Assembly: GCA_016712465.1 (NCBI GenBank) | Contig: JADJQZ010000001.1 | Coordinates: forward strand, 4,774,001 to 4,838,000 | Reading direction: 5' to 3' | DNA from: Candidatus Obscuribacter sp. | GTDB taxonomy: Bacteria; Cyanobacteriota; Vampirovibrionia; Obscuribacterales; Obscuribacteraceae | DNA: 64,000 bases | Shown: positions 28,636 to 37,707 of the stretch, piece by piece | Layout of the letters: each line of letters begins with the position of its first letter | Position numbering within the stretch: the first letter of the stretch is position 1 | Position numbers and translations under genes: made by a program | Notes under the pieces: model-generated | Database searches by the model: none | What the model saw: only the letters and a program-made list of their open reading frames with translations | Told to the model about the DNA's origin: nothing

Positions 28636-28976
28636 GTCTAAATTCTTCCTGTGGATCCTGTGGGATTTCCATATTCAAGGGCAAGAACAGGGTGTACCCA
28701 AAATTAAATACCACCGCCCCCCATAGCCTAACCGATCTAATAAGTACTGTATCTATTAGCTACATTAATGCCTGAGAAAGTCATCAATTCCAAGCGGCCG
28801 GGGCGAGCAAAAGGTCCGGGGCGACAGTTGTCAACCCCCTTACAATAAGTCTCTCTTTACATGGCAGCCTCCCAAAGGCGGCGGGCCGGCACCTCCGTGT
28901 TAGCATTGTTGCCGCGGCAGTGTTTACTGCCTGGCTCAAATGGCGCCACCGGGCAGCAAGAGAAGACTTAAAAGAG

Positions 28977-29702
28977 ATGACAAGGGAGAGGGAAGTCGGC
29001 ACAGTGACGAAAGAACCGTCAGCCGCAAAGAATATTTTCGAGTCCAAGCGGGCTCTCATGGACGAGCAGGTCTATCAAGAAAACATAGAATTCTGGGAGA
29101 AAGCCTGGGGTATGGTAGCCCGCCCTTACAAGCAACTCCCGCAGCTCTCCTATGTGCCGCGTATTCCGGACGAACTTAAACAGCGCCGCGTCGGCTCGGT
29201 GCTCGACCTGGGCTGCGGCTCGGGCTGGCTCTCCATCTACCTGGCTCAGCATGGCTTTCAGGTGACCGGCGTGGATGTCTCAGCCCAGGCCATCAATCTC
29301 GGTAAAATATGGGCCGAAGAAGACAATATCGACGTCAACTTCGACGTCATGGACATCGCCAACCTCGACTACGGTGAGGGGGTCTTCGACGGAGTGGTGG
29401 CCAATTCTATTTTTGAACACTTTCCCATGGATTTAGCCGTGCCGATGGCTGAGAGTGTCCTTTCCATGCTCAAACCGGGAGGAATTTTCCTGGGTTGCTT
29501 CGACAATGTGGGCGGCGGACCGGGCGAATATTACACTCTTGCCGACGGCACCCACGTTTATACCGACAAGGGACGCAAGGGCATGCTCTTGCGCCGCTAC
29601 AGCAACGAAGAACTGGAACAGCTATTTGGCGGTTTCGCCAGCCTGCTGGTGGAAGAAGTAGACGCCGGCTCCCGTTTCGTCATCGCTATCAAGAGCATTT
29701 AA
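28977..29702 (+). CDS. Class I SAM-dependent methyltransferase
   Basis: About 241 residues from the ATG at 28977. The frame opens at a GTG at 28920, and a GTG at 29004 with a better-spaced GGGAGAGGG is an equal candidate. Motif I is VLDLGCGSGWLSIYL, followed by the acidic residue in VTGVDVSAQAI, motif II-like FDVMDIANLDYG and motif III LKPGGIFLGCFDN. These are the SAM-binding elements of the Rossmann-type methyltransferases (Methyltransf_11/25). The substrate cannot be told from sequence. Its 3' end overlaps that of the convergent potD-like gene by 14 nt. Confidence 0.85.
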   Translation: MTREREVGTVTKEPSAAKNIFESKRALMDEQVYQENIEFWEKAWGMVARPYKQLPQLSYVPRIPDELKQRRVGSVLDLGCGSGWLSIYLAQHGFQVTGVDVSAQAINLGKIWAEEDNIDVNFDVMDIANLDYGEGVFDGVVANSIFEHFPMDLAVPMAESVLSMLKPGGIFLGCFDNVGGGPGEYYTLADGTHVYTDKGRKGMLLRRYSNEELEQLFGGFASLLVEEVDAGSRFVIAIKSI

Positions 29703-30768
29703 GTTCGGTCCAGAGCCTGTCGTAAATGAAGATCGACTTGCCGATATCTTTCAACTCCTCACAGCTGTTCAAGACGGCATCGGGCGGATAAAGATTGCGG
29801 TCTTCCTTCATAGACGACTCGACGCCTTTAAAGGCCAGATAATTGGCCGTAGCATAATGGGTAAAATTGGCGCAGGCCGCCGAAACTTCCGGCTCCAGCA
29901 TGTAGTTGATCCACTTGTAGGCATTTTCCTTATGGGGAGCCAGCCTGGGAATACAGAAATTATCCGTCCAGATGGAAGCACCCTCACTGGGGATCACATA
30001 GCGCACCGACTGGTTCTCGCGCCTGGCCTGATAGGCATCGCCACTGTAGATCTGAGATAGGAAAGAGTCACCGGAAGAAAGCGCCACTATCACCTGGTCG
30101 GAGGAATAGCACATAACGAGCGGCTTCTGTTCTTTCAAGCGCCCGCAGGCCGCCTCAATTTCACCCTCATCGACGCTGTTGTATGACTTGCCGGAGCGCT
30201 TCAAAGACATGCCGATCACTTCTCGCCCATCATCGAGCAAGGTCATACGCTGGCAAAATCTCTTATCCCAGAAGAGGTCCCAGGATAGCCGCTCCGGTTC
30301 CAGCGAAGAAGTAGAGCCGGTCAGTTTTCGGTATTGTTCCAGATTGTAGCCGATACCGGTGGTGCCCCAGGTATAAGGCACACAAAAACGCAGCCCCGGA
30401 TCAAAAAGAGAGTTGCGAAAACGCGGCATCAGACCGGACAAGCCCTGGATGCGATCGTGCTCCAGCTCTTGCAGAAGACCGAGCTTCTTGAGGTTTTTCA
30501 CCATATAGCTGGAAGGGACGATAATATCGTATTTGGTGCCACCGGCCTGCAATTTGGACATCAAGGCTTCATTGGAAGCGAAGGTGTCGTAAACGACTTT
30601 GATACCATAGCGCCGTTCGAACTCCGGTATGGCCTGAGGATGCAAGTAATCGGCCCAGTTCAAAATGTTTAGCTGCTTATCGCCGCCCTTCTCTTCCCGA
30701 CTGCATCCGCTCAGGCTGCATGTAAGAGCGAGCGCCGACTTGAGAAAATCTCTGCGCCCGACCTTCAC
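29689..30768 (-). CDS. potD: Spermidine/putrescine-binding lipoprotein, PotD-like
   Basis: 359 residues. The N-terminus combines a twin-arginine motif (RRDFLKSAL) with a lipobox LSGC, suggesting a Tat-exported lipoprotein. The mature protein is PotD/PotF-like: LNILNWADYLHPQAIPEFERR, a YDIIVPSSYMV segment, VPYTWGTTGIGYN and a late SEGASIWTDNFCIPRLAPHKENA, all standard for periplasmic polyamine-binding proteins. The GTG start overlaps the TGA of the potA-like gene (GTGA). No PotB/PotC permease lies beside it. Confidence 0.88.
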   Translation of the reverse strand: MKVGRRDFLKSALALTCSLSGCSREEKGGDKQLNILNWADYLHPQAIPEFERRYGIKVVYDTFASNEALMSKLQAGGTKYDIIVPSSYMVKNLKKLGLLQELEHDRIQGLSGLMPRFRNSLFDPGLRFCVPYTWGTTGIGYNLEQYRKLTGSTSSLEPERLSWDLFWDKRFCQRMTLLDDGREVIGMSLKRSGKSYNSVDEGEIEAACGRLKEQKPLVMCYSSDQVIVALSSGDSFLSQIYSGDAYQARRENQSVRYVIPSEGASIWTDNFCIPRLAPHKENAYKWINYMLEPEVSAACANFTHYATANYLAFKGVESSMKEDRNLYPPDAVLNSCEELKDIGKSIFIYDRLWTELKCS

Positions 30769-31892
30769 GGTTCACCTGAACCGGCCGCAGCAAGCAGCCT
30801 TAAGGATTGAGGCGGCAGAAAGACCGCTGTAGCATCGCCAAGGCTTAAAGGCGGTAAGTCATGGGAGGGCAAGCTGGCCTTCAGCTCAGCACCACCTGTG
30901 GTGGTGAAGATCAGATCGGTAAAGCTGCCTTGATAGGAAATATTTCGCACTTTAACCGCCAGGCGGTTGCTGCCTTCACTCAGGGAAGCCGGGGAAAACT
31001 TTGACGATTCAGCCAGTTGCACGGTCTCGGGTTTGAAGACCAGTTTAACCGGGACGCCCGCTCCCAGGGAAGCAGGGTTTAAGACCTCGATGATTTCACC
31101 GGAGGGCAGTTCCACCTTAGAAAGAGCGCCCCCAACCTCCTTAAGTTTCCCCTCAAGCAAGTTGGAATTGCCGATGAAAGAGGCGACGAAAGGCGTGGAC
31201 GGCTCTTCATAAACCTGACGGGCCGAGCCGACCTGCTCTAAATTACCGGCGTTAAAGACGGCAACTCGACTGGAAAGCGCCAGGGCTTCCGACTGATCGT
31301 GCGTGACCATGACAAAGGTCATGTTCAGCTCACGCTTCAAGCGCGAGAGTTCTTCCTGCATCTCTTCCCTGATTTGCACATCGAGGGCCGATAGAGGTTC
31401 ATCCAGGAGCAAGACGAGCGGACGCACAGCCAGAGCCCGAGCGAGTGCTACGCGCTGCTGCTGTCCTCCCGACAACTGGGAGGGCATTCGATTTTTCAGC
31501 GCTTTCAGGCGCACCGTATCCAGTGCCTTATCCACTTCCGCAGCTATGTCCAGCCCGGCAATCTGCCGACCGGCGCCATGGCGCAAGCCAAAGGCTACAT
31601 TCTCAAAGACCGAGAGGTGAGGGAAAAGCGCATAACTCTGAAAGACCATATTAACCGGACGCCTGTAGGCCGGCAGGTCGTTCATTACCTTGCCGCCGAT
31701 TAAGACACTGCCGGTGGTAAGGGTTTCAAAGCCTGCGAAGATTCTCAGCAAGGTGGTCTTGCCGCAGCCGCTTGGTCCCAGAAAACTGTAGAACTCCCCT
31801 TCTTCCACCTGCAGCGAAATACCGTTGACGGCATTTGTGCCGGCACCGTCATAGCGTTTCACCACATTCACTGCTTCCAGAAGGACTGTCAC
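30765..31892 (-). CDS. potA: Polyamine ABC transporter ATPase, PotA-like
   Basis: 375 residues. Walker A GPSGCGKTT, Q-loop VFQSYALFPHLSV, signature LSGGQQQRVALARAL, Walker B VLLLDEPLSALD and the H-loop VTHDQSEA are all intact. The C-terminal ~130 residues form the TOBE domain of the PotA/MalK branch. It energises import of polyamines or a related solute. The GTG start overlaps the stop of the PucR-like gene by 1 nt (TAGTG), and its own stop overlaps the start of the binding protein, so the three genes form one tight operon. Confidence 0.9.
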   Translation of the reverse strand: MTVLLEAVNVVKRYDGAGTNAVNGISLQVEEGEFYSFLGPSGCGKTTLLRIFAGFETLTTGSVLIGGKVMNDLPAYRRPVNMVFQSYALFPHLSVFENVAFGLRHGAGRQIAGLDIAAEVDKALDTVRLKALKNRMPSQLSGGQQQRVALARALAVRPLVLLLDEPLSALDVQIREEMQEELSRLKRELNMTFVMVTHDQSEALALSSRVAVFNAGNLEQVGSARQVYEEPSTPFVASFIGNSNLLEGKLKEVGGALSKVELPSGEIIEVLNPASLGAGVPVKLVFKPETVQLAESSKFSPASLSEGSNRLAVKVRNISYQGSFTDLIFTTTGGAELKASLPSHDLPPLSLGDATAVFLPPQSLRLLAAAGSGEP

Positions 31893-33598
31893 TACTTCTT
31901 CTTACCGCCCTCTTTCATGTCTTTGATCAAGAAGGCGATCTGAAGATTCAGCAAGACTTCTTGGGAATCGATATCGACTTTGAGAATGTCGGCAATTTGC
32001 TCAAGACGATAGCGCAAAGTATGACGGTGAATAAAGAGGGCACGAGCAGTAGAGTTCAAGTTGGCGCCCTGTTGCAAATAAACACGCAGGGTATCCACCA
32101 GTTCCGACTCCCATTCGTCATCATAGGCGGCCAGGGGGCTAAGGGTCTCATCAAGAAAACGCTCCAACTCCGGATGATCAAATACCAGGTATAAAAGGCG
32201 CTTCACACCTAGCTCGCCATAAGCCAGGGCAAATTCTCCTTCACCATGAATCATGGAGCCAATCACCAGGGCCTGCCTGGCCTCGCCGTAGGCATCCGGC
32301 AATTCCAGCATGGTTTCCACAAGACGACCGGCTCCCAGGCGAACAGCGGGGTTCTTGCCGCCGCCCTTATTCAGCTCCTTAATGCGAGCCACTATATCGT
32401 CGGCATACTTGCGCCAGGTTTCGGGCGCTTTGGCCAGGTAGGGCACCACAAAGGCACGCATCCCTTCTGCATCGCATGAGATGAACTCTTCGTCGGGATA
32501 ATTGACGCCCGTGTTCTCGCCGCCTTGAGAGGCGCCGCCCACATCCACGGCAAAGACATAAAAGCCGTCACAGAGATCAAAGCCGAAACTGCGCTCCAGG
32601 CGCTCCTGGTCGGAAGCAGAGACAGAGCGGCCGGAGAGCAGATCTTTGAGCAGGCTGCGCTGAGTCACAGCAAAAGAAGGGGAATCTTTCAGACGGTGTG
32701 AGAAATCGACCTTGCAGGCCAGAGCCAGAGGCTGCATGTACTCGGAAAACTGACTGACATCGTCCTGGGGGCGAATCATCACCGATACATAACCGGCAAT
32801 TAGCTCAGAGAGCGGAATCGGGAAGACCAGCCGGCGCCCCAGGCGCACCGGCGAGATATGAAGATCAGCCTGTCCGTCAAGTTGGGGACCGACTTTCGGC
32901 GTCAGAGCCTGCAGGTTTTTCTTGTATTCCCTGAGGCTCTTGAGGCTCTCTTCCGAGAGCAGTCTTTGTTGACTGGCGGGAGTAGCCCCCATGTTGCGGG
33001 AAGCCAGCACCTTGAAGTCTGCCGTTTCCACAACCAGGGGACGATTCAGCCAGCCGGAAACAGCCTCCACAAGCCCATCCAGCCCCTCTTCTAAGGCAAT
33101 GGAAAGCATGACGCTATAAAGCCTGGCCGAAGCCAGCTTCAACTCTCGCAGGAAGACATAGCGCACATCCTCAATTACCTGTCCCGGCTCACCGTAGCTG
33201 GGCACCAATAGCAGAGGCACACCGGCATCGTTGCAATGTTTAATCAAGCGCTTCAACGACGCTTCCGAGAGGGGGCTGGCACCGACGATAGGAGATGACA
33301 TCCCGGAAAGACCGTCGTTAGAGGCACCAGCGGTTATGGCCATGCCGAAATCAGGTGAGGTCTTGACCAGAATCAAACCTGAAAGTCTCGAAAGGAGCGC
33401 CACCTCGGGCGTAGAAATGGCATCGGACTGGATAACCAACAAGCTACCCTGGCGAGGGGCATGACCGGTGGCCGAAATCACCTGGCTGACTGGTCTATCC
33501 AGATTGCCCTGTCCACAGAGTATCTGGGCCTCCGAAAGAGCGTCGGTGGCCAGGAGTTGCTTGATGGTAGGTTGTACCGAGGTGGACAGTTGGCTCAT
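31892..33598 (-). CDS. PucR/CdaR-family transcriptional regulator
   Basis: 568 residues. An N-terminal PucR domain (TIKQLLATDALSEAQILCG) is followed by a GAF-like middle (~180-300), a GGDEF-like CdaR domain (~310-440) and a C-terminal PucR-type helix-turn-helix (ALFIHRHTLRYRLEQIADIL). Relatives control purine, amino-acid or sugar-acid use. It is the first gene of an operon with the potA- and potD-like genes, so it may sense the imported solute. No good ribosome-binding site precedes the ATG. It is divergent from the HU gene across 189 nt. Confidence 0.88.
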   Translation of the reverse strand: MSQLSTSVQPTIKQLLATDALSEAQILCGQGNLDRPVSQVISATGHAPRQGSLLVIQSDAISTPEVALLSRLSGLILVKTSPDFGMAITAGASNDGLSGMSSPIVGASPLSEASLKRLIKHCNDAGVPLLLVPSYGEPGQVIEDVRYVFLRELKLASARLYSVMLSIALEEGLDGLVEAVSGWLNRPLVVETADFKVLASRNMGATPASQQRLLSEESLKSLREYKKNLQALTPKVGPQLDGQADLHISPVRLGRRLVFPIPLSELIAGYVSVMIRPQDDVSQFSEYMQPLALACKVDFSHRLKDSPSFAVTQRSLLKDLLSGRSVSASDQERLERSFGFDLCDGFYVFAVDVGGASQGGENTGVNYPDEEFISCDAEGMRAFVVPYLAKAPETWRKYADDIVARIKELNKGGGKNPAVRLGAGRLVETMLELPDAYGEARQALVIGSMIHGEGEFALAYGELGVKRLLYLVFDHPELERFLDETLSPLAAYDDEWESELVDTLRVYLQQGANLNSTARALFIHRHTLRYRLEQIADILKVDIDSQEVLLNLQIAFLIKDMKEGGKKK

Positions 33599-33787
33599 TT
33601 ACTTTTTGATTCACCCAGCGACCGTGGCAAGCATATCTATAATATCCGGCCCGCCGCCGGGTTTTCCAGAAAGTTAATGACCGACGCCGGCCGCCCTTGT
33701 GGGAAAAATTAGGTAGTGCTAACATCCCCGTTTGGAAGCCCTGGAGTCAATAATTTCAAAATTAGACGAGTCAAGGAGAATACCAAG

Positions 33788-34183
33788 ATGAATCGAGCTG
33801 AGCTGATCAGCCACATAGCAGAAATGACAGGTCAACCCAAAACCGAGATTGGCAACACCGTCACCGCCATCCTCCACACCATCACCGGTACCATGGGCCG
33901 CGGCGATAAGGTGACCCTGGTGGGCTTTGGCACTTTCGAGCGCCGCACCAGACAGGCCCGCACCGGCCGCAACCCCCGCACTCTTTCCCCTCTGCGCATT
34001 CCGGCCGCCAAAGTACCGGCATTCCGCGCCGGACAGGAACTCAAGGATGTGGTGGACGGTCGCAAGAGACTGACCGGCTGGAGCGATCCAAACCCCAGGA
34101 AAAAGGAAAGCAAGCCTCATGCCAAGCCGGCCAAGAAAGCCGCGCCTGGAAAGAGCAAAAAAACAGCGAAGAAACGTCGCTAG
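33788..34183 (+). CDS. hup: HU-family DNA-binding protein with a basic tail
   Basis: 131 residues from the ATG at 33788 with AAGGAG 9 nt upstream; the open frame upstream of it is not coding. Residues 1-90 are a complete HU: MNRAELISHIAE, the VTLVGFGTFERRTRQARTGR arm region, and IPAAKVPAFRAGQELKDVV. The last ~40 residues are a Lys/Pro/Ala tail ending in KKTAKKRR, recalling the histone H1-like extensions of actinobacterial HU. HU bends and compacts DNA. The tail should add non-specific DNA binding. Two hairpins follow the stop. Confidence 0.93.
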   Translation: MNRAELISHIAEMTGQPKTEIGNTVTAILHTITGTMGRGDKVTLVGFGTFERRTRQARTGRNPRTLSPLRIPAAKVPAFRAGQELKDVVDGRKRLTGWSDPNPRKKESKPHAKPAKKAAPGKSKKTAKKRR

Positions 34184-34204
34184 TTTTCCAAGCATAGAAT
34201 CCGA

Positions 34205-34235
34205 GAGAGAGGGGCGCCCACGGTGTCCCTCTCTC
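34205..34235 (+). terminator. Hairpin after HU, possible terminator
   Basis: A 9-bp stem GAGAGAGGG (34205-34213) / CCCTCTCTC (34227-34235) lies 22 nt after the HU stop, with a further CCGA/TCGG pairing outside. There is no T-run after it, so termination would be non-canonical; it may instead stabilise the mRNA 3' end. Confidence 0.4.
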
Positions 34236-34264
34236 TATTCGGGCGATATACAAAAGACATAGAG

Positions 34265-34281
34265 CGCCACCAGAGGTGGCG
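34265..34281. other. Second short hairpin after HU
   Basis: CGCCACC-AGA-GGTGGCG, 7 bp with a 3-nt loop. It has no T-run on the + strand, and together with the preceding hairpin forms a tandem pair. Confidence 0.35.
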
Positions 34282-34403
34282 TCACGAAAATAAAATTTGA
34301 GCTTTTCAGTAGTTTTTCCTGCCCGACCTATTGAGGTTTTCAGAGTTTTGAGTAAAATTTAAGCATTCACCTATTTCAACTTGCCAACTAGAAAGACCGC
34401 CCG

Positions 34404-34571
34404 ATGAATCAAAACGAGCACGCAAAAGCCCTCGATAAAAGACTACTTGGACTTTTCGAAACCAAAGCCAGGGAGTTCACCCGCTTTTCCGAAGAGAACC
34501 CCAAGACCGCCGTCATTACTATGCTCATCGCCGGCCTTTATGAGGAGCTTGCCGATATCGTCAAGCATTAA
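34404..34571 (+). CDS. Small hypothetical protein (55 aa)
   Basis: The ATG at 34404 opens a frame of 55 residues: MNQNEHAKALDKRLLGLFET ... ITMLIAGLYEELADIVKH. It is wholly helical in look, charged at the N-terminus and hydrophobic in the middle. A very strong terminator follows 47 nt after its stop with no other gene between, which supports it as a real single-gene transcript. The ribosome-binding site is weak (GAAAGA). Function unknown. Confidence 0.5.
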   Translation: MNQNEHAKALDKRLLGLFETKAREFTRFSEENPKTAVITMLIAGLYEELADIVKH

Positions 34572-34617
34572 GAGCTTCAGGCACTGATTGCCAGAGGTCA
34601 AACAAGGAAAGAAAACA

Positions 34618-34653
34618 AATTGCCCCTGGTTAAACCGGGGGCAATTTTGTTTT
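34618..34653. terminator. Strong intrinsic terminator, usable in both directions
   Basis: A 12-bp stem, 34618-34629 with 34635-34646 (core GCCCCTGG / CCGGGGGC, one G-U pair), 5-nt loop, followed on the + strand by TTGTTTTCT. On the minus strand it is also followed by a T-rich stretch. Confidence 0.85.
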
Positions 34654-34754
34654 CTCAAGATTGAATTGTGAGTATTTTTCCCATTTACAACACCTGCCGC
34701 CCTGGTTTAATGTTGGCCCATAAATCGCAATCGTGCCCAGGCAGGAGGTCTCAG

Positions 34755-35015
34755 GTGGATATTCCGTTCTACATCGCCAGTTTCTTGCTTGCCGCCCTCA
34801 TACTCATCTCAATTGCCGAATCAGACCGCCTGGTCAGGCTTGTCAAACCCAAACCCAAGAAAGTGGCATCCGGTTCCTGGGGTGTTTATACGGGCGTAAG
34901 TGCCGAGAAATCAGTGGGCACGGTGGAAGTCAAACCACTACCGGGTCGCCAGAAAGTTATTGGCGGTAGTATCACCTACGCTGCCGGTCGCGGCGTTAAA
35001 ATGAACGGCGGCTAG
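34755..35015 (+). CDS. Small membrane-anchored protein (86 aa)
   Basis: 86 residues from the GTG at 34755, fixed by a perfect AGGAGG 6 nt upstream; the frame is open for 29 more codons, but those have no such signal. One N-terminal transmembrane helix (FYIASFLLAALILISIA) is followed by a basic ~60-residue tail with GSWGVYTGVSAEKS and a Gly-rich end. The tail may be cytoplasmic by the positive-inside rule. No family recognised. Confidence 0.6.
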   Translation: MDIPFYIASFLLAALILISIAESDRLVRLVKPKPKKVASGSWGVYTGVSAEKSVGTVEVKPLPGRQKVIGGSITYAAGRGVKMNGG

Positions 35016-35057
35016 ATCAAAAGATCCGGCCAGTCCCTTCATATAGGATTTGCCACT

Positions 35058-35771
35058 TTGCCACGCAATCTTAAAAGAGCCGGTCTTCTAATAGCCTGCT
35101 CGCTCCTCTGTCAATTCCCGATACTACCGGGCGGCTTCGTCAGTGAGGCGGCTTTCGCCAAGACGGCCGAAAGCACCAAAGAAGTCGAAAACACCCAGGA
35201 CCTCAAAGACGGGGTCAAGTTTAGCTATTCCACTGAGGCCAGGAAAGAATTCGATGCAGCCGTTAAAACAGGCCGGGATTTCATCGAACAGTATTTGAAA
35301 GAACATCCGGACCTGGAACCGGGCAGCCTGGCACTGGTCTCGGACATAGACGAAACTATTCTGGACAACCGCCCGTACATGGAAGAAAAGGCGGCCGGCA
35401 ACTTGAAGGAAGTAGACTGGAGCGGCTGGGAAGACTGGATGAAGAAGGCCAAGTGCGCGCCTTTGAAGAACTCGGTGGAACTTCTAAAATACGCTCGCAG
35501 CAAGGGCGTAGCCGTCTTTTTGATCACCGGCAGGCAAGAACATGTGCGTCGGCAAACCATTGCCAATCTAATCAAATGCGGTATCGCCTATGATGGCTTG
35601 TACATGCGCAAGGACGGCGACAAAACGCCGGCCAGCCAGATGAAAACCGAGTATCGCAAGAAGCTGGAAGAGATGGGTTACAAAATACTCGTCAATATAG
35701 GCGACCAGGAGTCGGACCTGAGCGGCGGTTACTCCTTTCTGTGGAAAAACTGCCGAACAAAATGTATCTGA
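35058..35771 (+). CDS. HAD-type acid phosphatase, probable 3' frameshift
   Basis: 237 residues as read from the TTG at 35058, with a signal peptide ending near SEAAFA. It belongs to the class B/C acid phosphatase group (HAD subfamily IIIB): nucleophile motif VSDIDETILDN, motif II LITGRQEHVR, and the motif NIGDQESDLSGGYS, in which the Asp residues bind Mg2+. These exported enzymes release phosphate from nucleotides and other monoesters. The frame then runs into FLWKNCRTKCI and stops at 35771. The next frame from 35741 reads VEKLPNKMYLIK and stops at 35779, matching the usual family ending. A 1-nt loss near 35738-35741, real or an assembly error, is likely. Confidence 0.85.
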   Translation: MPRNLKRAGLLIACSLLCQFPILPGGFVSEAAFAKTAESTKEVENTQDLKDGVKFSYSTEARKEFDAAVKTGRDFIEQYLKEHPDLEPGSLALVSDIDETILDNRPYMEEKAAGNLKEVDWSGWEDWMKKAKCAPLKNSVELLKYARSKGVAVFLITGRQEHVRRQTIANLIKCGIAYDGLYMRKDGDKTPASQMKTEYRKKLEEMGYKILVNIGDQESDLSGGYSFLWKNCRTKCI

Positions 35772-35798
35772 TCAAGTAAGAGCGAGAAACGCCGCCGT

Positions 35799-37670
35799 TT
35801 ACTTGGCCAGGCGCCCGGAGGTGAGGGTGTCGGCGCTGATGATGCCGACATCGCGCAGAAGTTGGGCCTGCAAAATATTGAATTGAATAATGGCGTCGGC
35901 CTTGCGTACCAGGGCCTGGGTGAAGTCACGTTGAGCGTTGATTACGTCGATGTTGGTGCCGACGCCGTTAGCCAACCTTACCCTGGCCAGACGCAGTTCT
36001 TCCGCCGAGGAAAGCACTTCCTTGGTAGCCACTTCAATCTGCCGCTCGGCGGTCTGACTTTGCAGATAGCTGTCGCGCACCTGCTGGTAGACATCCATTA
36101 TCGTCTTATTGACGCGCAAGGAAGCCTGACGAGCCTGGGCTCGTGCCGCCTGCACATTGGCCAGATCGGGCACCCCGAGGGAAAGATAGTTCCAATCTAC
36201 TTGCACGCCGATCTGATACGACTCCCGCACGCGGCGATTAATCACCGTGCCGGGATTGTAAACCATGCCGGCCGGTACAACGGTGGAGGCCGTGGTTACC
36301 AGACCGGTGTTTTGAATATTGGTCAAAATGGACTGCGGAGCGGCATTCTGAGCCAGGGGCACGGCCGTATAACTGGGCGCCGTGGTGGTATAGGAAGTAC
36401 CCAGAGTCTGTCCATTGCCGGCGTAGCTGCCGAAGAACTGAAACTGCGGATAAAGAGGCGCCGCCTGCACCTGTATGTTGCGCTTGGCGGCAATGCGCAA
36501 TTCCTCGAACTGCTTCAATTCGGGACGGTTCAAGATAGCGATGTTGATCAGACGGTTGATATCAAGGCCGGGGTCAACCAGGCGCACCTTGCGCACTTCC
36601 GACTCCACCGAGAGCAAATTCACTGCGGCGTTCAAGTTTAGGGCAGTAGCCAGATTGATGGCTGCCCGCCTCAGACCGACCTCCTGGGTGAGCAATCCCT
36701 GCTCATCCCGAGCCAGCTGAGTCTCTGACTGCAAGACCTGAAAACGTGTACCGGTGCCGGCTTTCTCCAACTGGCGGTTCAAAGAGACCTGGGCTTTTGA
36801 AACATCTACCGCTCGCGTCTGGATCTGTAAGAGCGCCTGATTGCGCACCAGCTCGTAGTAAGCGCGGGTGATGGACAGCAAAGTATCATTGATGGTGGCT
36901 TTGTACTGCTCACGGCTGGCCCGGAAGTTGTGCAGGCTGGCCAGGGAGCCGAACATGACGGAGCCGCCCCGAAAACCATAGAACCTGTAGCCGGCGGAGA
37001 CAGAAACAAAGGGATTGGCAAAAGTAATAGGAATGGCGCCGCCAATCAAACTGGTACCAGCCTGGTAGAGAGAGCGATACTGCATGAGAGCATCGGGCAA
37101 GAATTTGCCGAAAGCTCCCACTGAAAGCCATTTATTCTGGGTCATGGCTTCACGTTGAATGCGAATATCCAGATTATTATCGAGACAATAAAGCACGGCT
37201 TCCTTCAAGGATACCGGCTGCGTGTAACTGGCCTCCAGGCGAATCGGCGGCAGGGTAGCGGAAAGAGGCATCAGCTCTCCACCCAGCGGCAGCCTCAATT
37301 CAATGGCCTCGCCCTGCAAGAAGCGCTGGCGAAAACTCTCGGCCTGGGTGTTGATTACTTCATAGTCTTCCTTGCGCTTGCTTGGAACCAAGCCGGAAGG
37401 GTCGGGAGCACTGCTGCCGGTATAGGCGCCGGCGGCATCTCGAGAAAGCCCGCTGGCGGGACCGGTGAGAGCATCGTTGACAGGCACCTGGGCGGGCGGC
37501 GCATCGACCTTATCAAGGGATTCTGCAGGCGCATCCTGACCGGTTACCGCTCCTGTATCTGAAGGAGCGGACGCCTCTTGTGCCCAAAGGGCTTGATGAG
37601 GAGCCAGAGCCAGAGTCAAAAGACATAGACTTGAGAGAATTCTTGCTTTGCTTACCGGGGATTCCTGCAT
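35799..37670 (-). CDS. TolC-family outer-membrane efflux protein
   Basis: 623 residues with a signal peptide (LCLLTLALAPHQALWAQ) and a Pro/Ala-rich linker of ~100 residues. The remainder is two OEP (outer membrane efflux protein) repeats: the first around AVLYCLDNNLDIRIQRE, with long helices over ~250-370; the second around NRPELKQFEELRIAAKRN to LANGVGTNIDVINAQRDF. TolC-type trimers form an outer-membrane barrel and periplasmic tunnel for drug efflux or type I secretion. No inner-membrane pump lies beside it. The extended N-terminal linker is unusual for the family. Confidence 0.9.
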   Translation of the reverse strand: MQESPVSKARILSSLCLLTLALAPHQALWAQEASAPSDTGAVTGQDAPAESLDKVDAPPAQVPVNDALTGPASGLSRDAAGAYTGSSAPDPSGLVPSKRKEDYEVINTQAESFRQRFLQGEAIELRLPLGGELMPLSATLPPIRLEASYTQPVSLKEAVLYCLDNNLDIRIQREAMTQNKWLSVGAFGKFLPDALMQYRSLYQAGTSLIGGAIPITFANPFVSVSAGYRFYGFRGGSVMFGSLASLHNFRASREQYKATINDTLLSITRAYYELVRNQALLQIQTRAVDVSKAQVSLNRQLEKAGTGTRFQVLQSETQLARDEQGLLTQEVGLRRAAINLATALNLNAAVNLLSVESEVRKVRLVDPGLDINRLINIAILNRPELKQFEELRIAAKRNIQVQAAPLYPQFQFFGSYAGNGQTLGTSYTTTAPSYTAVPLAQNAAPQSILTNIQNTGLVTTASTVVPAGMVYNPGTVINRRVRESYQIGVQVDWNYLSLGVPDLANVQAARAQARQASLRVNKTIMDVYQQVRDSYLQSQTAERQIEVATKEVLSSAEELRLARVRLANGVGTNIDVINAQRDFTQALVRKADAIIQFNILQAQLLRDVGIISADTLTSGRLAK

Positions 37671-37707
37671 AACATCTGCCTGTTGAATGAAGTTTTCTCT
37701 ACCGTTC

